From NCBI GenBank assembly GCA_000934385.1, contig KN880460.1:104163-168162 (forward strand): 64,000 nt of DNA, written 5' to 3'. Source of the DNA: Cylindrobasidium torrendii FP15055 ss-10 (Eukaryota > Basidiomycota > Agaricomycetes > Agaricales > Physalacriaceae). The position numbers and the translations under genes were made by a program. Below, one piece after another: positions 32,448-42,861 of this stretch. The stretch's first letter is position 1, and each line of letters starts with the position of its first letter. Under the pieces are notes generated by a model that saw nothing but the letters and a program-made list of their open reading frames with translations, was not told the DNA's origin and searched no databases.

Positions 32448-35400
32448 TCATAATGACCCGAATTCCCTTTCCACCATAGCTATTCGTGTGCGATGCTGGA
32501 TAGCTGCTTGAGACTGCACCTTTGAAAATCTTTGCGACTCGGCCCTCAGCTTCATCCCCCAAGATGCGGCGGAGTGATGTGGAATCTAGCCTCAGTCAGT
32601 TAAGGTAGAGAATCGAAGATAAATCCGAATATACCTGCTCGTATAACGCGTCTGTGAGCTTGGTAAGGGATATGTTTGGATCGATAGTCCACTTTGCGCG
32701 ACAGTACTCCTCCGCGAAGTTCAACTCTTCGGATGTGAAAAGGAAAGCGGCTTGGTTTCTGTCATGCACCTGCGCCGAGCTAGATGGAGGCGGTATCGGG
32801 AATGTGATATCCTCGAAGTATTTCGACAGATAAGCAGTGCTAGGCGCCGATGCCTTGGACTTCTGCGTGCGAGGGTAATGAGCATTGTGCAAGGGTACAC
32901 TACTGGAAGAAACCTCACCACCTCCGGCGACGATGCCTTCGGGCCTGCCCGTGAAGACGTCGACCGCTGTCAAACATGAGCTCGGCGTGCAGCAACCCAG
33001 GAATTCGGCTTACTGGATACGACATGCTTGGGCCTGGAACATACTGCCCAGTATTCCTCAACTCGCGCTCACGCAACGCATCGTCCTTGACGCTCGCAAA
33101 GATCCCTGCCATGTGCGAAGCAAGGCCTGCCAGCACATTCATCCACGACCCCATTGTATGCCATGGCATCTACATAGACATGAGAACTCGCCAAACAAAG
33201 TGACATAGCAGATGTGCACCAATTCGTGGAGTTTCGTAGCCAGAGTTTTGTGCGATGCATTGGGTTGTAACATCCACTCGTTTCGACACCACGCCTGAGC
33301 AAAATCCATCTCCGCATCCGTATACTTGTATTTATTAGAGCCCTTGTGAAAGACCTCGGCTTGATCCTCGAGAGGCGGCGTTGGCCACTTGAGTTCTTCC
33401 GCCCAAGAGGGGCGTTCCAACTTTTTGCTGCTGCTGCCCGGCGGACGGCCTCGAGGTCTGCGAATCTCAGGAGCCTCGAACATGACAGAATCTTCATTCT
33501 TAGCCTTCAAGGGAACCGACGACGACCCGCCGTCTGGTGTGGACAGACGCGGTTTCTTCGATACGGACAGAGGCTCCCCCCTTCGCTTCGAGTGTTCGAT
33601 TAGTGCCTCCAAGGCAATGGCATTCCACGCATCCTTGTTATGCTTCAGCTTTGCCATCCAAGATGATTCAGTGTGGTAGGGCATCTACATATTGTCAACA
33701 AGCTAAATACATCTACGAGGACAACGACGCACCTCTTCTGCAAGGCGCTCGCAGATCGTTGACATTTCGATGTCAGGGTTGACAATCCAGCAAACGCGAG
33801 CCAGGTCCTCGGCGTACTTGAGCTCAGCATCGCTATAGGCAAGATGCTTGGGATTTCTCGAAGGCTCGGGCGGCTCAGTGGGGACGGATGGGAACACGAG
33901 ATCGGAGGCCCAAGATGGGAGATCGTCTGCGCTAGGTATAGGGTGTTCAGCAGGCAACTTCCGCTTCAAAACCTGCCGTCGTGGTTGGGGATGCGGCTTC
34001 GACTTCGGCTCTTTGCCATATTCGCCATCCTCCTCGTCGTCGTCGTCGTCGTCGTCATCGTCTTCTGAAGGAGATCCTGACCTTTCTGTGTATGTAATGG
34101 CGACTGGGCTGAAGGATACAGACGCCTTCGGTGGCAGAATCTGGGGTGCAGGAAGGCCATGTGGATTCCGTCTGTAGTGCTCCTTCGCCGCCATTTTATG
34201 AATAGCGTCGAAGAGGTCTGCACTGACGCTATATTTATGTTGTCCCAGTCGAAAAACCCACGATGCCGCCGAGTGATGGGGGATCTGGAGTGGAATGAAT
34301 ACGCGACAGAGAGCTAAAGACAAGGGGAACGTACCTGCCCCGCCAACTCTTCCGTAAGTACGCGCAGTGGACATGAAGGGTCAAGAGTCCACCTAACCCG
34401 ACAGTAATCCTCTGCATATTGCATTTCCGCTGGAGTGAATAAGTAACCGTTCCCGCGTCGAATTGGAGTGAGTGGCGGTACGCTAGGAAATGCAAGCCCA
34501 TCTGCCCACGCAGGAAAATCGTTCTGTTTGGCGGAAGCCGCAGCCGGTCGCGAGAGCTTTCCAGGGATTACAGGAGCGCTTGCACTGTCCTTGGGCGTCT
34601 TGGAGAAGTTGATCTTTTTACGCATTTTGGGCGGTGCGGTGTAATGTTCTTCGCCCTCGCCCTCTGACCCGCTATCGGAAGCAAGTGCCCTCCCTTTTCC
34701 TTTACCCCAGCTGACGTGAATATCTGGCTCCTGCGCCTCTTCGTCCATTACATCCATTTCGTCCTCTTCCCTGTCTGAAACCGATTCTTTCTTTCGCTTT
34801 GTCTTTGATTGGGATTTGCCCATCGGCTTGCTCGATGACGGCTGGGAGTGTCCAGCGCGATTCGAAGTCAGTGACCAAAATCCATCAATAGTTGCCGTCG
34901 CTCCCGTGACTGCATGAAAGTATTTGTTTGGCTCATATTGAGTGGCATCCTCGACACAGTCCTCGATCCACTGTTTTTTGATGATGGGTGCACCTTGCCG
35001 CACAGCTTGCATAATCTGTTCCCTGCACAAAGCGAGTTTATTCTCCGGTAATGGAAGGACAACGAGGTCTGCCTCCTCGACTGATGTTGCGATTGTACCA
35101 CCGTTGTTCTGGTGCAACATTTAATTCACCAGGAAGCGAGATATTGATTAGAATAACTTGCCTGAATCATATTCAACGTATGAGTGCGATTCCCGACATC
35201 GCGTTGAATAAAGAATGCCAGAGGTGTTCCGTTGCGTACAAAGATCTTTGACGGCTTCTGTCCTTGTCTTTTCGGCAAAGCATGCGAAATAGGTGCATCC
35301 TGTTCAGGCGAAGATGACCGCTTGGAGATCGTTCTTGCTTTCGAAGATTTCTGCCTTTTCCCTGCTTTGTCTGCATTGAGATTTGCTTTGTGGTCTGATA

Positions 35401-36309
35401 TCTCGCTGTCTGATCTCTCCATATCTGATGAGCTTTGGTCGTGTGTTACAGCTGGTGGCGGCGGGGCGGACCCCACAGAAGTTGGCTGTAAGATGGGTTG
35501 CTGGGGTACAGATGCAATGGAATTGGCGTGTGCCATCGCAGTAAACATCTGGAAGAGATGGAGTGCCTGAGGGTTCGAGTTCAACATGTTTGCCATTGCA
35601 TTCGGGTCCATTGGTGGCATAGGCATGGTGGACATGCCAGGCATCGCAGGCATACCCGGTATGGCGAGTGGCATTACACCAGGGTACACAACACCGGGCA
35701 CTTGACCAGCCGGTGGGAACATGTAATTGGCGGTCGGTAGAGCGTTTGTCACCAGCTGAGATGATATTGCACCATTCGAGTGAGCTGGTTCGCGTGAAGT
35801 TGCTGCCATTGCATGATGCGATTGAGAGCTAGAGAGAGAATCGGAAGTTGTTGGCGCTGGTGTGGGGGATGGAATGTTGCTAAAAGATTTAAATCCTCAA
35901 GTCAACACAATTTCGAAGGAATTATAGCTACTTACCTCCTCTTGCTTTCCAAGAAATCTGGGACGCGCCATCCTCCCCACTCATCCGCGGCGGTCAGCAC
36001 TCTGTCTTCCTGCCGACATACATCGAGCCATGCTGAGTTCAGTACCACTCTTCCTGCAACGCCGTCCCAGTTGCGAGCTGTATTGCGACCTTGACTGCTG
36101 TCCGGATCGACCAACAGCAAATCTGCCTTTGTTGCTTGGTCTACGACGCGTCCTCCATTATCCTTGAGCCATCGAGGCATATCTAGTGACCGTATTGTCC
36201 ATTCTTCGGCAGACTCACCTTGATAAACTCGCAACTGGCCTCTCGGTCCGTGACGTTGTCAGCAATCCAAATTATCAGAGGGTCTCCCGTTGTGTTGCGA
36301 AAACGCATG
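32448..36309 (-). CDS. Rap1-like protein A: two BRCT-like domains and four Myb-like repeats
   Basis: The start is MRFRNTTGDPLIIWIADNV at 36309. BRCT-like 1 follows (PRWLKDNGGRVVDQATKADL and GRVVLNSAWLDVCRQEDRV). A Met/Pro-rich linker follows (MPAMPGMSTMPMPPMDPNAM). BRCT-like 2 reads LAFFIQRDVGNRTHTLNMIQ and APIIKKQWIEDCVED. Then come four Myb-like units separated by basic or acidic linkers. Unit 1 is FTPAEMQYAEDYCRVRWTLD with IPHHSAASWVFRL. Unit 2 is YSDAELKYAEDLARVCWIVN with MPYHTESSWMAKL. Unit 3 is YTDAEMDFAQAWCRNEWMLQ with MPWHTMGSWMNVL. Unit 4 is FTSEELNFAEEYCRAKWTID with IPHHSAASWGMKL. Each unit is interrupted by a phase-0 intron just before its PxHx motif. The stop is TGA at 32448-32450. 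The protein is about 1,150 residues. It lacks the C-terminal module of genes B and C. Function is unproven; a telomeric or chromatin scaffold role is inferred from domain type. Confidence 0.72.
34030..34066. repeat. GTC/GAC trinucleotide repeat coding an acidic run in gene A
   Basis: A run of GTC triplets on + corresponds to GAC (Asp) codons on -, giving an Asp run followed by Glu codons in the linker between Myb-like units 1 and 2. It is in frame, so copy-number change would alter linker length without frameshift. Confidence 0.8.
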
Positions 36310-36531
36310 GTTTGAGGGTATATATGCGCGCGCGTATAACGCAGGAAATTGAACGCGATGCACGCCCCGATAGATGGACTCGGTGGTTATTGTGTGAGAG
36401 ACAAACGGGCAAGTGTTACTCTGGTCCTTATATGCGATCACGCCTTCAGTCATGCAGCTGTAAACAAACATCTCTGTTGTTGTAAGCATCACTACATAAG
36501 TATACATTTAATTCGAATTTATCCTCGTAAA

Positions 36532-37229
36532 TCATCCAATAACGCTGCTCTTTTCCGCAGACTTAATCACTGCACGCATCCCATCCACGACGAGCTGATG
36601 ATCGTATGCCTGAACTAGACCACTAACAACCACAGCACCAATAGGCTGTGAACCTAATCCCTCGATGAAGATCGGAACAGCGCCTCCGTGGGCTACGAAT
36701 TCCATTTCTGGGGCGTATTTCTGCGGGAAACTTCATCAGCAAAGCAGAAATGCGAGTATCGCAAACGTACCAAAAGTTTCGCTGTGCCTTCAGGTCCTTT
36801 GGCTGCTGCCTGCCTCCCAATGTAAAAGGAAGAATGGCCATATCGCTTCACAGTGGCAGTCTTGCCTTTCACCCAGTTCCTGCGATATCGATAAGGTCAA
36901 CTGCCATAATCTCATCTTGCGCACCTACCAGTTATCTGGAGTCGCGCCAGGCCCGACCGCCGTTTGAAAGAGGATGTGACCGTTGAAAAGGCTTATGGAA
37001 ATGACAATGGACGTTCCACTGTATCCTTCGACCTGAGCCTCCTTCCGAGAGACAAAGAGAGATCGGATTTCGGTGCCCAATGTCCAGCTTCATGGTGTTA
37101 AGGATGAGCGATTTCACTGTACTGTGTATGAAAAGGTACTCACGCATCTTCCTCAGTAAATCTAGCCCATCGAAGCTCTTCCTCTTGAGAGGCCATAATT
37201 TTTACAAGCTCAGCGTCGGAGTATGGCAT
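36532..37229 (-). CDS. UPF0303 / HbpS-like heme-degrading domain protein
   Basis: The ATG at 37229 gives MPYSDAELVKIMASQEEELR and WARFTEED. After introns come GTEIRSLFVSRKEAQVEGYS, VVISISLFNGHILFQTAVGP and NWVKGKTATVKRYGHSSFYI. The C-terminal part has the family signature KYAPEMEFVAHGGAVPIFIE with GLGSQPIGAVVVSGL, then QAYDHQLVVDGMRAVI, stop TGA 36532-36534. The AAHGGxxPI and GAVxVSGLxxxxDHxLVV pattern is that of UPF0303 proteins, members of the GlcG/HbpS fold that bind or degrade heme in some bacteria. It is about 180 residues, cytosolic, and complete in this model. The fungal function is unknown. Confidence 0.8.
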
Positions 37230-38034
37230 GATGATGGTGAGAAGGAAGATAGTTGTAACGACGATAACATCGTACAGTCATCACGGCATCTGTCAGGTTG
37301 GCCTTGCTTACATACAGGAATACTCACGCGGCAATGCCCGCAGTCGTGTATCCCAAGTTGGATATGAATGAACGTTTCATTGTCTTTGGGACCCCGCGCC
37401 AATGCCAACTGATCGAACCTGCTTGCACGCTGTCATGTACGTCCAGATGTGTGCACAATGGGATTCAAGATTCGGCATGACATTTTGTGCATTATTTTTT
37501 GTGTATTTACAGACGCCGGCACCTCCCTCTAGCCCAACATCGCACCGGTCGGTCCCAAGCTATTCTCTTGGCACCTCTCATTGAGCTCTGGCCCTCTCAG
37601 ACTCATGCCGTCTCTCCACGCACGCACTCTCAGGATCTCATGCACCGGCACCAACGATTTTCTGCAGCCGGCGTAAAACAGATCTTCCAGCGTCTCCAGT
37701 GCCTGCGGGTTTTTGCCTCAGGTGACCGCGTCTGCCTCGTCATTTCGCCACCCCAGGCAGACCCCTGGCAGACCCAAGGGCTTTCATGAGCCCGTTTCCT
37801 GCCTATAAATCACTGTCCCATGTGTGTTTTCGCCCTTCTTGTATCGCTTATATGCTCGTACTTCTTGGTGGAAGGCATGCGAACTAGTCATCTGGTTAGC
37901 AACACAAAAGCTAGAAGACTACCGGACGCCGCGCGGCTGTCAAGTCCGTCCACTGGCTCCTTGATCAGCAGCATAAAAGGCTTGCACCACCACTCTGAAG
38001 GTCCCGCTGTCTCTTTCCTGCCAGCATCCCAGCA
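37230..38034. other. Intergenic region upstream of cutinase 2
   Basis: 805 bp between UPF0303 (-) and cutinase 2 (+), a divergent arrangement. It contains a TATAAAT at 37804-37810, about 225 bp before the cutinase ATG, followed by a short upstream ATG ORF at 37820. Either a long or intron-containing 5' UTR exists or this TATA is fortuitous. No other gene is recognised. Confidence 0.4.
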
Positions 38035-39122
38035 ATGTTCTCCGTTTTTCAAGTTCGCGCGCTGCTGCCTAGTACTCGGAAGCACCACGGTCACTGATCC
38101 AGCGTATATAGCTTCTACCAACGTTGCTCGCCTCCACCGTTCTGGCTTCGCCCGTTGTCGAGCGCCAGGACTGTGTCTCCGTACTGCTCGTTCACGCCGC
38201 GGGAACCTTCGAGGAGGGTATCGGCCAAGTTGGCGGTCCCCTTTCTGAAGCCCTTGGTAACAGCAGCCTGAGCTCGTTCGCCGGACAAGCTTTAAATTGT
38301 AAGTTCTTCCTTCGACGCGCCTACAGATTGACTAAATGGTGAACGCAGATTCGAGTACGTGTTTCCTGCCGTATACTGGCACACGACGATGATCTGGTCG
38401 CTTCAGCCATCCAGGAGTACAACACTACTCTAATTGAGGGCGCAAACACTCTCGCGGCCCTTCTTGTACGTGCCATTATTATGAGGTCACTGGGCAGTCG
38501 TTTATCGAGGCGTTCTCGTTTTACAGACGTCCCAGCTGGAAGCCTGCCCCGAGCAGAAGTTCATCCTGGGTGGATACTCTAAGTATGCAAACGTCTAAGT
38601 TTTCATTTGAGGAATGTGCTAACAAGACGCAGGGGCGTGATGGTCATCCATCGTATGGATAACTCATAGTCAATGAGGCTGGCTCATGCTGATATTGAAC
38701 AGTGACCAACCTGACTGAGGCGGCTCAGAGCGCCGTATGCGGCATTGCTGGCTTTGGAGTAAGCTCTCAGCAGGCTTCACGAGCTCGAGAACAAGGTCTA
38801 ATGATCTCTGTAGGACCCATACGCTGAAGATGGTGTCAATGGAGACCTTGGACTGGCAAACAGTACGTCTGTTCCAGGCTGTGATTGTGTGTGGCTCACT
38901 GTCCTCAAAAGGGTTCCCCATTGACAATGCCAACTCGGTTATTGTGTATGTCCCCCATTCCTCGGAAGGTGCTCCTCAAACTGACCGCGTACCAGGAAAT
39001 GCAACGACGGAGACCCCATTTGCCATGCTGGTGCCACTGGAGGGGAAGCGGCGCACACAGCGTACGGCCACGATGGATCTACGGATGACGCTGCTGCTTT
39101 CCTGGCAGGAGTCTGTGCTTGA
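38035..39122 (+). CDS. Cutinase family secreted esterase (copy 2)
   Basis: Ten exons: 38035-38052, 38112-38298, 38349-38354, 38407-38465, 38527-38582, 38633-38652, 38703-38758, 38814-38862, 38912-38945 and 38996-39122. They total 612 nt, or 203 residues plus stop. The signal peptide is MFSVFQLLPTLLASTVLA, followed by SPVVERQDC, then VSVLLVHAAGTFEEGIG. The nucleophile elbow GYSKG holds Ser108. The C-terminal CNDGDPIC gives Asp168 and a disulfide Cys pair, and EAAHTAY gives His182, so the triad is complete. GFGDPYAEDGVNGDLGLAN occupies the usual FGDP loop. Exon lengths match copy 1 in exons 2-9 and the 6-nt exon 3 reads ATTCGA here and ACTCGA in copy 1. The two genes are clearly paralogues but have diverged substantially in sequence, so the duplication is not recent. 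Confidence 0.87.
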
Positions 39123-39469
39123 AGCGTTGGTTGTAAAAATGTGGGCGAGATCGACCTACTCTTTGGGTATTGGACGAATCAAAATTATTTGTGCATATCA
39201 GAACCCAACGAACGAGAACTTGAAGGCCATTCAATCACAGTGGACCGTCGACCATCATGCCCAGAATACATCGACGCAATCGAAGACAAAAAGTGCGTGT
39301 GCAGTTGAGTGTACACTATCGCGTATTAGTACATGTTGAATACAGTTACTTTCTGCGAGGAACGACCCCACTTTCTAATGATACAGTAACCTGATCAGTT
39401 CCGGGTTGAGTGATTTTCAAAATCCCAGTTTTGCCCAGTCCTACGCCGACAATCATCCATCCAACGCTT
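39123..39469. other. Intergenic, convergent 3' ends
   Basis: Convergent 3' flanks of cutinase 2 (+) and SER33 (-). No gene, RNA or repeat is recognised. Confidence 0.45.
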
Positions 39470-40956
39470 CTACGCGAAGAAACGCGTGAGAATGTTGGCC
39501 GGGTTCGCAGTAACAACCTCCTTCAAGCGATTCACATCCCTCGGGCTGACCTGCGCAATGTCCGCCATCAAGTAGGCCACATCGCCCTTCGAGTCCGAGT
39601 ATTGCTTTAGGACGTTATACTCTGCGAAGGCCTCGTTGACTGCACGCAGAACACCAGGCTGGTTCCTGTGCACATGGCATACACGAACGACGTTGTCGTC
39701 GGTAGAAATTGCGCGCAGGTCCACCTCCGGGAAGTTGACAGCACCAAGTGTCGAGCCATGGCTCAAGCAGCGTGACAACGCCTGCGAGACCTCCTCTCCA
39801 ATCATGCGTTGTGCCTCCTCGGTAGATCCACCGATGTGGGGGGTAAGGACAACGTTGTGCAGATTCCGCAATTCGGATGCCCAGCTGTTGAGCTGGTCGT
39901 CGAATGGAGCGCCGTTTGCGCCGGGTTCAGAGGGGAAGACGTCGATGGCAGCTCCGGCAAGATGTTTGCTCTTGAGCGCCTGAACCAACGCGGGAATGTC
40001 GACGACCTTACCGCGAGCGTTGTTGATGAGGTACGCGCCCTGCTTCATTGCTGCAAGCTCCTCAGTCGAAATCATGTTGATCGTCTCGGGGAGCTCTGGG
40101 ACATGGAGTGTCACGAAATCTGACTCCGCCAAAAGGGTCTTGAGTGAGTCAACCTGGCGAGCGGAACCCAGGGGCATGAGGGGAATAACATCGTGGAACA
40201 GAACTCGAAGACCGAAGGACTCTGCGAGGACGGATAGCTGGGAACCAATGTGACCGTACCCAACGATGCCGAGCGTCTTGCCACGAATTTCCCAGCAGTT
40301 TTTCGACTGCTTGTTCCAGACACCCGTACGGAGTTCGTAAGAGCGTTCGAAGAGTTGGCGGGAAAGAACGACTAGCTCAGACATGACGAGTTCTGCGACC
40401 GAGCGCGAGTTGGAGAAGGGGGAGTTGAAGACGGGAATGCCAGCGGACGCGGCAGCTTCAAGGTCAACTTGGTTGGTGCCGATACAGAAGCAGCCAATGA
40501 CAAGAAGCTAGACAAGGTGTTAAGGTATGCAAGAGAAACGAGTCAAATACGCACCTTGTTCGCCGCCTTCAACACGCGTGCCGTGAGCTTGGTCTTGCTA
40601 CGAATCCCGATAGCATGGTAATTTGGAAGATGCTCGAGTAGCTCGTCCTCGCTCATGGCCTTGGCATAATGGTCGACGGTGTAGCCATTCTTGCGGAAGT
40701 GGTCGACTGCGCCTTGACTGATATTTTCGAGGAGAAGAAGGCGGAGATCCTCATTTTCGACGGGATGCAAAACTTTTGAGCGGCCGACCTCCTCCTGGCG
40801 ACGCATATTGGCAAAGTGGTTGTGAAGAGTGCCTGTTGACGGAGAGATGGAGGCGCCAACGGAGCGGGGGGACGTGGGGGCGCCAGGGATACCGATTGGG
40901 GAGGTCATGATGGTGGAGGAGGAGAATCTTGCGGAAAGAGGCGAACCGAAGCTCAT
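39470..40956 (-). CDS. SER33: D-3-phosphoglycerate dehydrogenase
   Basis: First committed step of serine synthesis: NAD-dependent oxidation of 3-phosphoglycerate. Two exons. Exon 1 (ATG 40956) has a Ser/Pro-rich leader, then LLLLENISQGAVDHFRKNGY and AIGIRSKTKLTARVLKAANK. After an intron come LLVIGCFCIGTNQVDL, the nucleotide-binding KTLGIVGYGHIGSQLSVLAE, catalytic-region NNARGKVVDIPALV, DVFPSEPGANG and VVLTPHIGGSTEEAQ. These contain the Arg, Glu and His positions of the D-2-hydroxyacid dehydrogenase active site. The C-terminus is a regulatory ACT domain (VCHVHRNQPGVLRAVNEAF), ending ILTRFFA. The ACT domain implies serine feedback control as in yeast Ser3/Ser33. About 478 residues, full length. 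Cytosolic. Confidence 0.95.
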
Positions 40957-41333
40957 TATGTACCAAAAAGCCTGGATTTCCGAATAGGTAATAAGTTAGC
41001 ACGTCAAAAAGACGTATATGCACTGATTGCCGAGCGATCCGAAAGACCTAGAACGAAGGCGGCGAGTACCCTTTGAATTTTGGAGAGAGCGGCGGCGATG
41101 GGAGCACCAAAATATGGACTTTATTCCTGCAGACGATGAGGGCGAGAGGAGGAGTAGCGGTTCAGAGATAACGCCCCCTCGGAGGAGATAAGACCACCCG
41201 TTGACCGATCAATTTCAATTTCGGCCGACCCACCTTTTGACAATAAACCACGATCATCGTCCATCAGGCAAGTCTGAAACCTCCCACTACTGCGAAGGAT
41301 TTATTTCATCGTTGACGTTGTATCCCAAGCATA
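40957..41333. other. Divergent promoter region of SER33 and the F-box gene
   Basis: 377 bp between two divergent starts. It presumably contains both promoters. No clear TATA box or repeat. Confidence 0.45.
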
Positions 41334-42731
41334 ATGGATGTAGAAAGCACCTCCATGCGTCCTCCAATTGACGTGCTTCCCGTCGAGCTCCTTGTTCATA
41401 TATTCCAGTTGACTGGACACTGGCGCTCGCTTATGCGTATAATACACGTCTGCTCGCATTGGCGCACCATCGCCATCTCCGCGCCACCGCTCTGGACCGA
41501 TATTAGCTTAGAAGGACGCGAGGACCAGGAGAGGTTCGAGTTTTTCATGCAACGTTCCCAAACCGCGCCCCTCAGAATCATTGCCAACTCGCTCGATGAC
41601 GAGTTTCTTTGGCGTCTTGCCGATTTGCTACACAACGAAGACACGATAGACAAGATACACGTCTCCTCCCCATCCACTCACGGGTATCGCATTTTCTTTG
41701 AAGGTCTGTTCGGAGGACAACTTGCGAGTAATGATGAAACAATGGATGTACGGCATCTCCTTTGCCATACCCTTCCGCTGGGAGAGAATTTCTACTGCGA
41801 GTCCCGGAAAAACTACCTCAGCGCAAAACGCTTTCCAAACCTTCGCAGTCTCAACAGCGCTGGGGGCCTGATTGAGTTTGGCACACCATTCACGAGTCTT
41901 GTCAAGCTGACTCTACACAATCAACATTTGACATACGAAGCGATCGAACAACTAGCTGCTGGAGCACCCAACGTACATACCTTGATGCTGCCTACAATCG
42001 CAGAGCACACTGGTCCCAGATATGACCCCATCGAAATGCCATCGGTGCGCACATTCGGGTTTAGCCTGAAGTCGGACTATGGCCATGCATTGGAATGCCC
42101 CTGCCCACTCGCTATCCTCCGATTTCCAAATCTCGAATATCTCGAGATTGCTGCTAGCTATGATTTCCGCGCACATGCCTGTGGACATGGCTTACTGGAC
42201 AAGACCAGACTGCCAAAGTTACGTACGCTACGCATAGAACGACTTACCGAGGACCGCGACCTGGCGTTTCCTGCGCTCCCTCTGCTCGAGCGCCTTGAAC
42301 TTGTTGAGCCACGCAGCGCTCTCGACATGTTCGGACATGCGCAAACACCCGACCTATACGCTCTTCCAAATCTGAAATCTCTTTACTTCGAGAACACGCA
42401 ATTTGAGCCTTCCCACTACGAATGGTTGAAGGAATTTGGGAAGTGGCGGCATAGCAAACAGTGTCGAATGGTCGTGGAGCTTGCACCGCTGAGCTGGTCA
42501 TACGAGGACCGAACACAGAAAACGCGGGATGCGGTAGGTGCGTTTGCGGATGTGCACGAGGCAATATACGACGGATCTATGGAGAAAGAGGTTCTGGATA
42601 TAACTCTTTTTGAAGACCCATCAGATAATGGTGATATGATTGACTTTGACCTTGTCGAAGAGGATTGGGACGACGGCGGGTTTGATTTCGACGAGGAGGA
42701 TTTCTCTGACGAAGACGGCTATTATGTTTGA
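41334..42731 (+). CDS. F-box protein with LRR-like C-terminal region
   Basis: A single uninterrupted exon of 465 codons. The F-box lies at about residues 9-55: PPIDVLPVELLVHIFQLTG, then MRIIHVCSHWRTIAISAPPL and WTDISL. This is the form found in the very large mushroom F-box family. The remainder has leucine-rich, irregular repeats (FPNLRSLNSAGGLIEFG, LVKLTLHNQHLTYEAIEQL, LPKLRTLRIERLTED, LPNLKSLYFENTQFE). The C-terminus is strongly acidic (DDGGFDFDEEDFSDEDG). It probably recruits a substrate to an SCF ubiquitin ligase through Skp1. The substrate cannot be guessed. The lack of introns is notable beside intron-rich neighbours but common for this family. Confidence 0.85.
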   Translation: MDVESTSMRPPIDVLPVELLVHIFQLTGHWRSLMRIIHVCSHWRTIAISAPPLWTDISLEGREDQERFEFFMQRSQTAPLRIIANSLDDEFLWRLADLLHNEDTIDKIHVSSPSTHGYRIFFEGLFGGQLASNDETMDVRHLLCHTLPLGENFYCESRKNYLSAKRFPNLRSLNSAGGLIEFGTPFTSLVKLTLHNQHLTYEAIEQLAAGAPNVHTLMLPTIAEHTGPRYDPIEMPSVRTFGFSLKSDYGHALECPCPLAILRFPNLEYLEIAASYDFRAHACGHGLLDKTRLPKLRTLRIERLTEDRDLAFPALPLLERLELVEPRSALDMFGHAQTPDLYALPNLKSLYFENTQFEPSHYEWLKEFGKWRHSKQCRMVVELAPLSWSYEDRTQKTRDAVGAFADVHEAIYDGSMEKEVLDITLFEDPSDNGDMIDFDLVEEDWDDGGFDFDEEDFSDEDGYYV

Positions 42732-42861
42732 ACTGTGTTGCCTTTTCCCTCCATATCGTATCGATATTTACCAGGAATGCACGAGAATTTTGTACACTCC
42801 TACTCATTGTCGTTTCGCGTCGCGTGAATGAACTGACCATAGATGCATTATGAGAGATAGA

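Noticed and set aside
36316..36326. TATATA just upstream of gene A
   Set aside because: It is only about 10 bp from the ATG at 36309, too close to act as a TATA box for that start.
37820..38248. ORF overlapping cutinase 2 start, with MCVFALLVSLICSYFLVEG
   Set aside because: It is out of frame with the cutinase and lacks homology; the signal-peptide exon at 38035 gives a better model. The hydrophobic start could still be part of a 5' UTR uORF.
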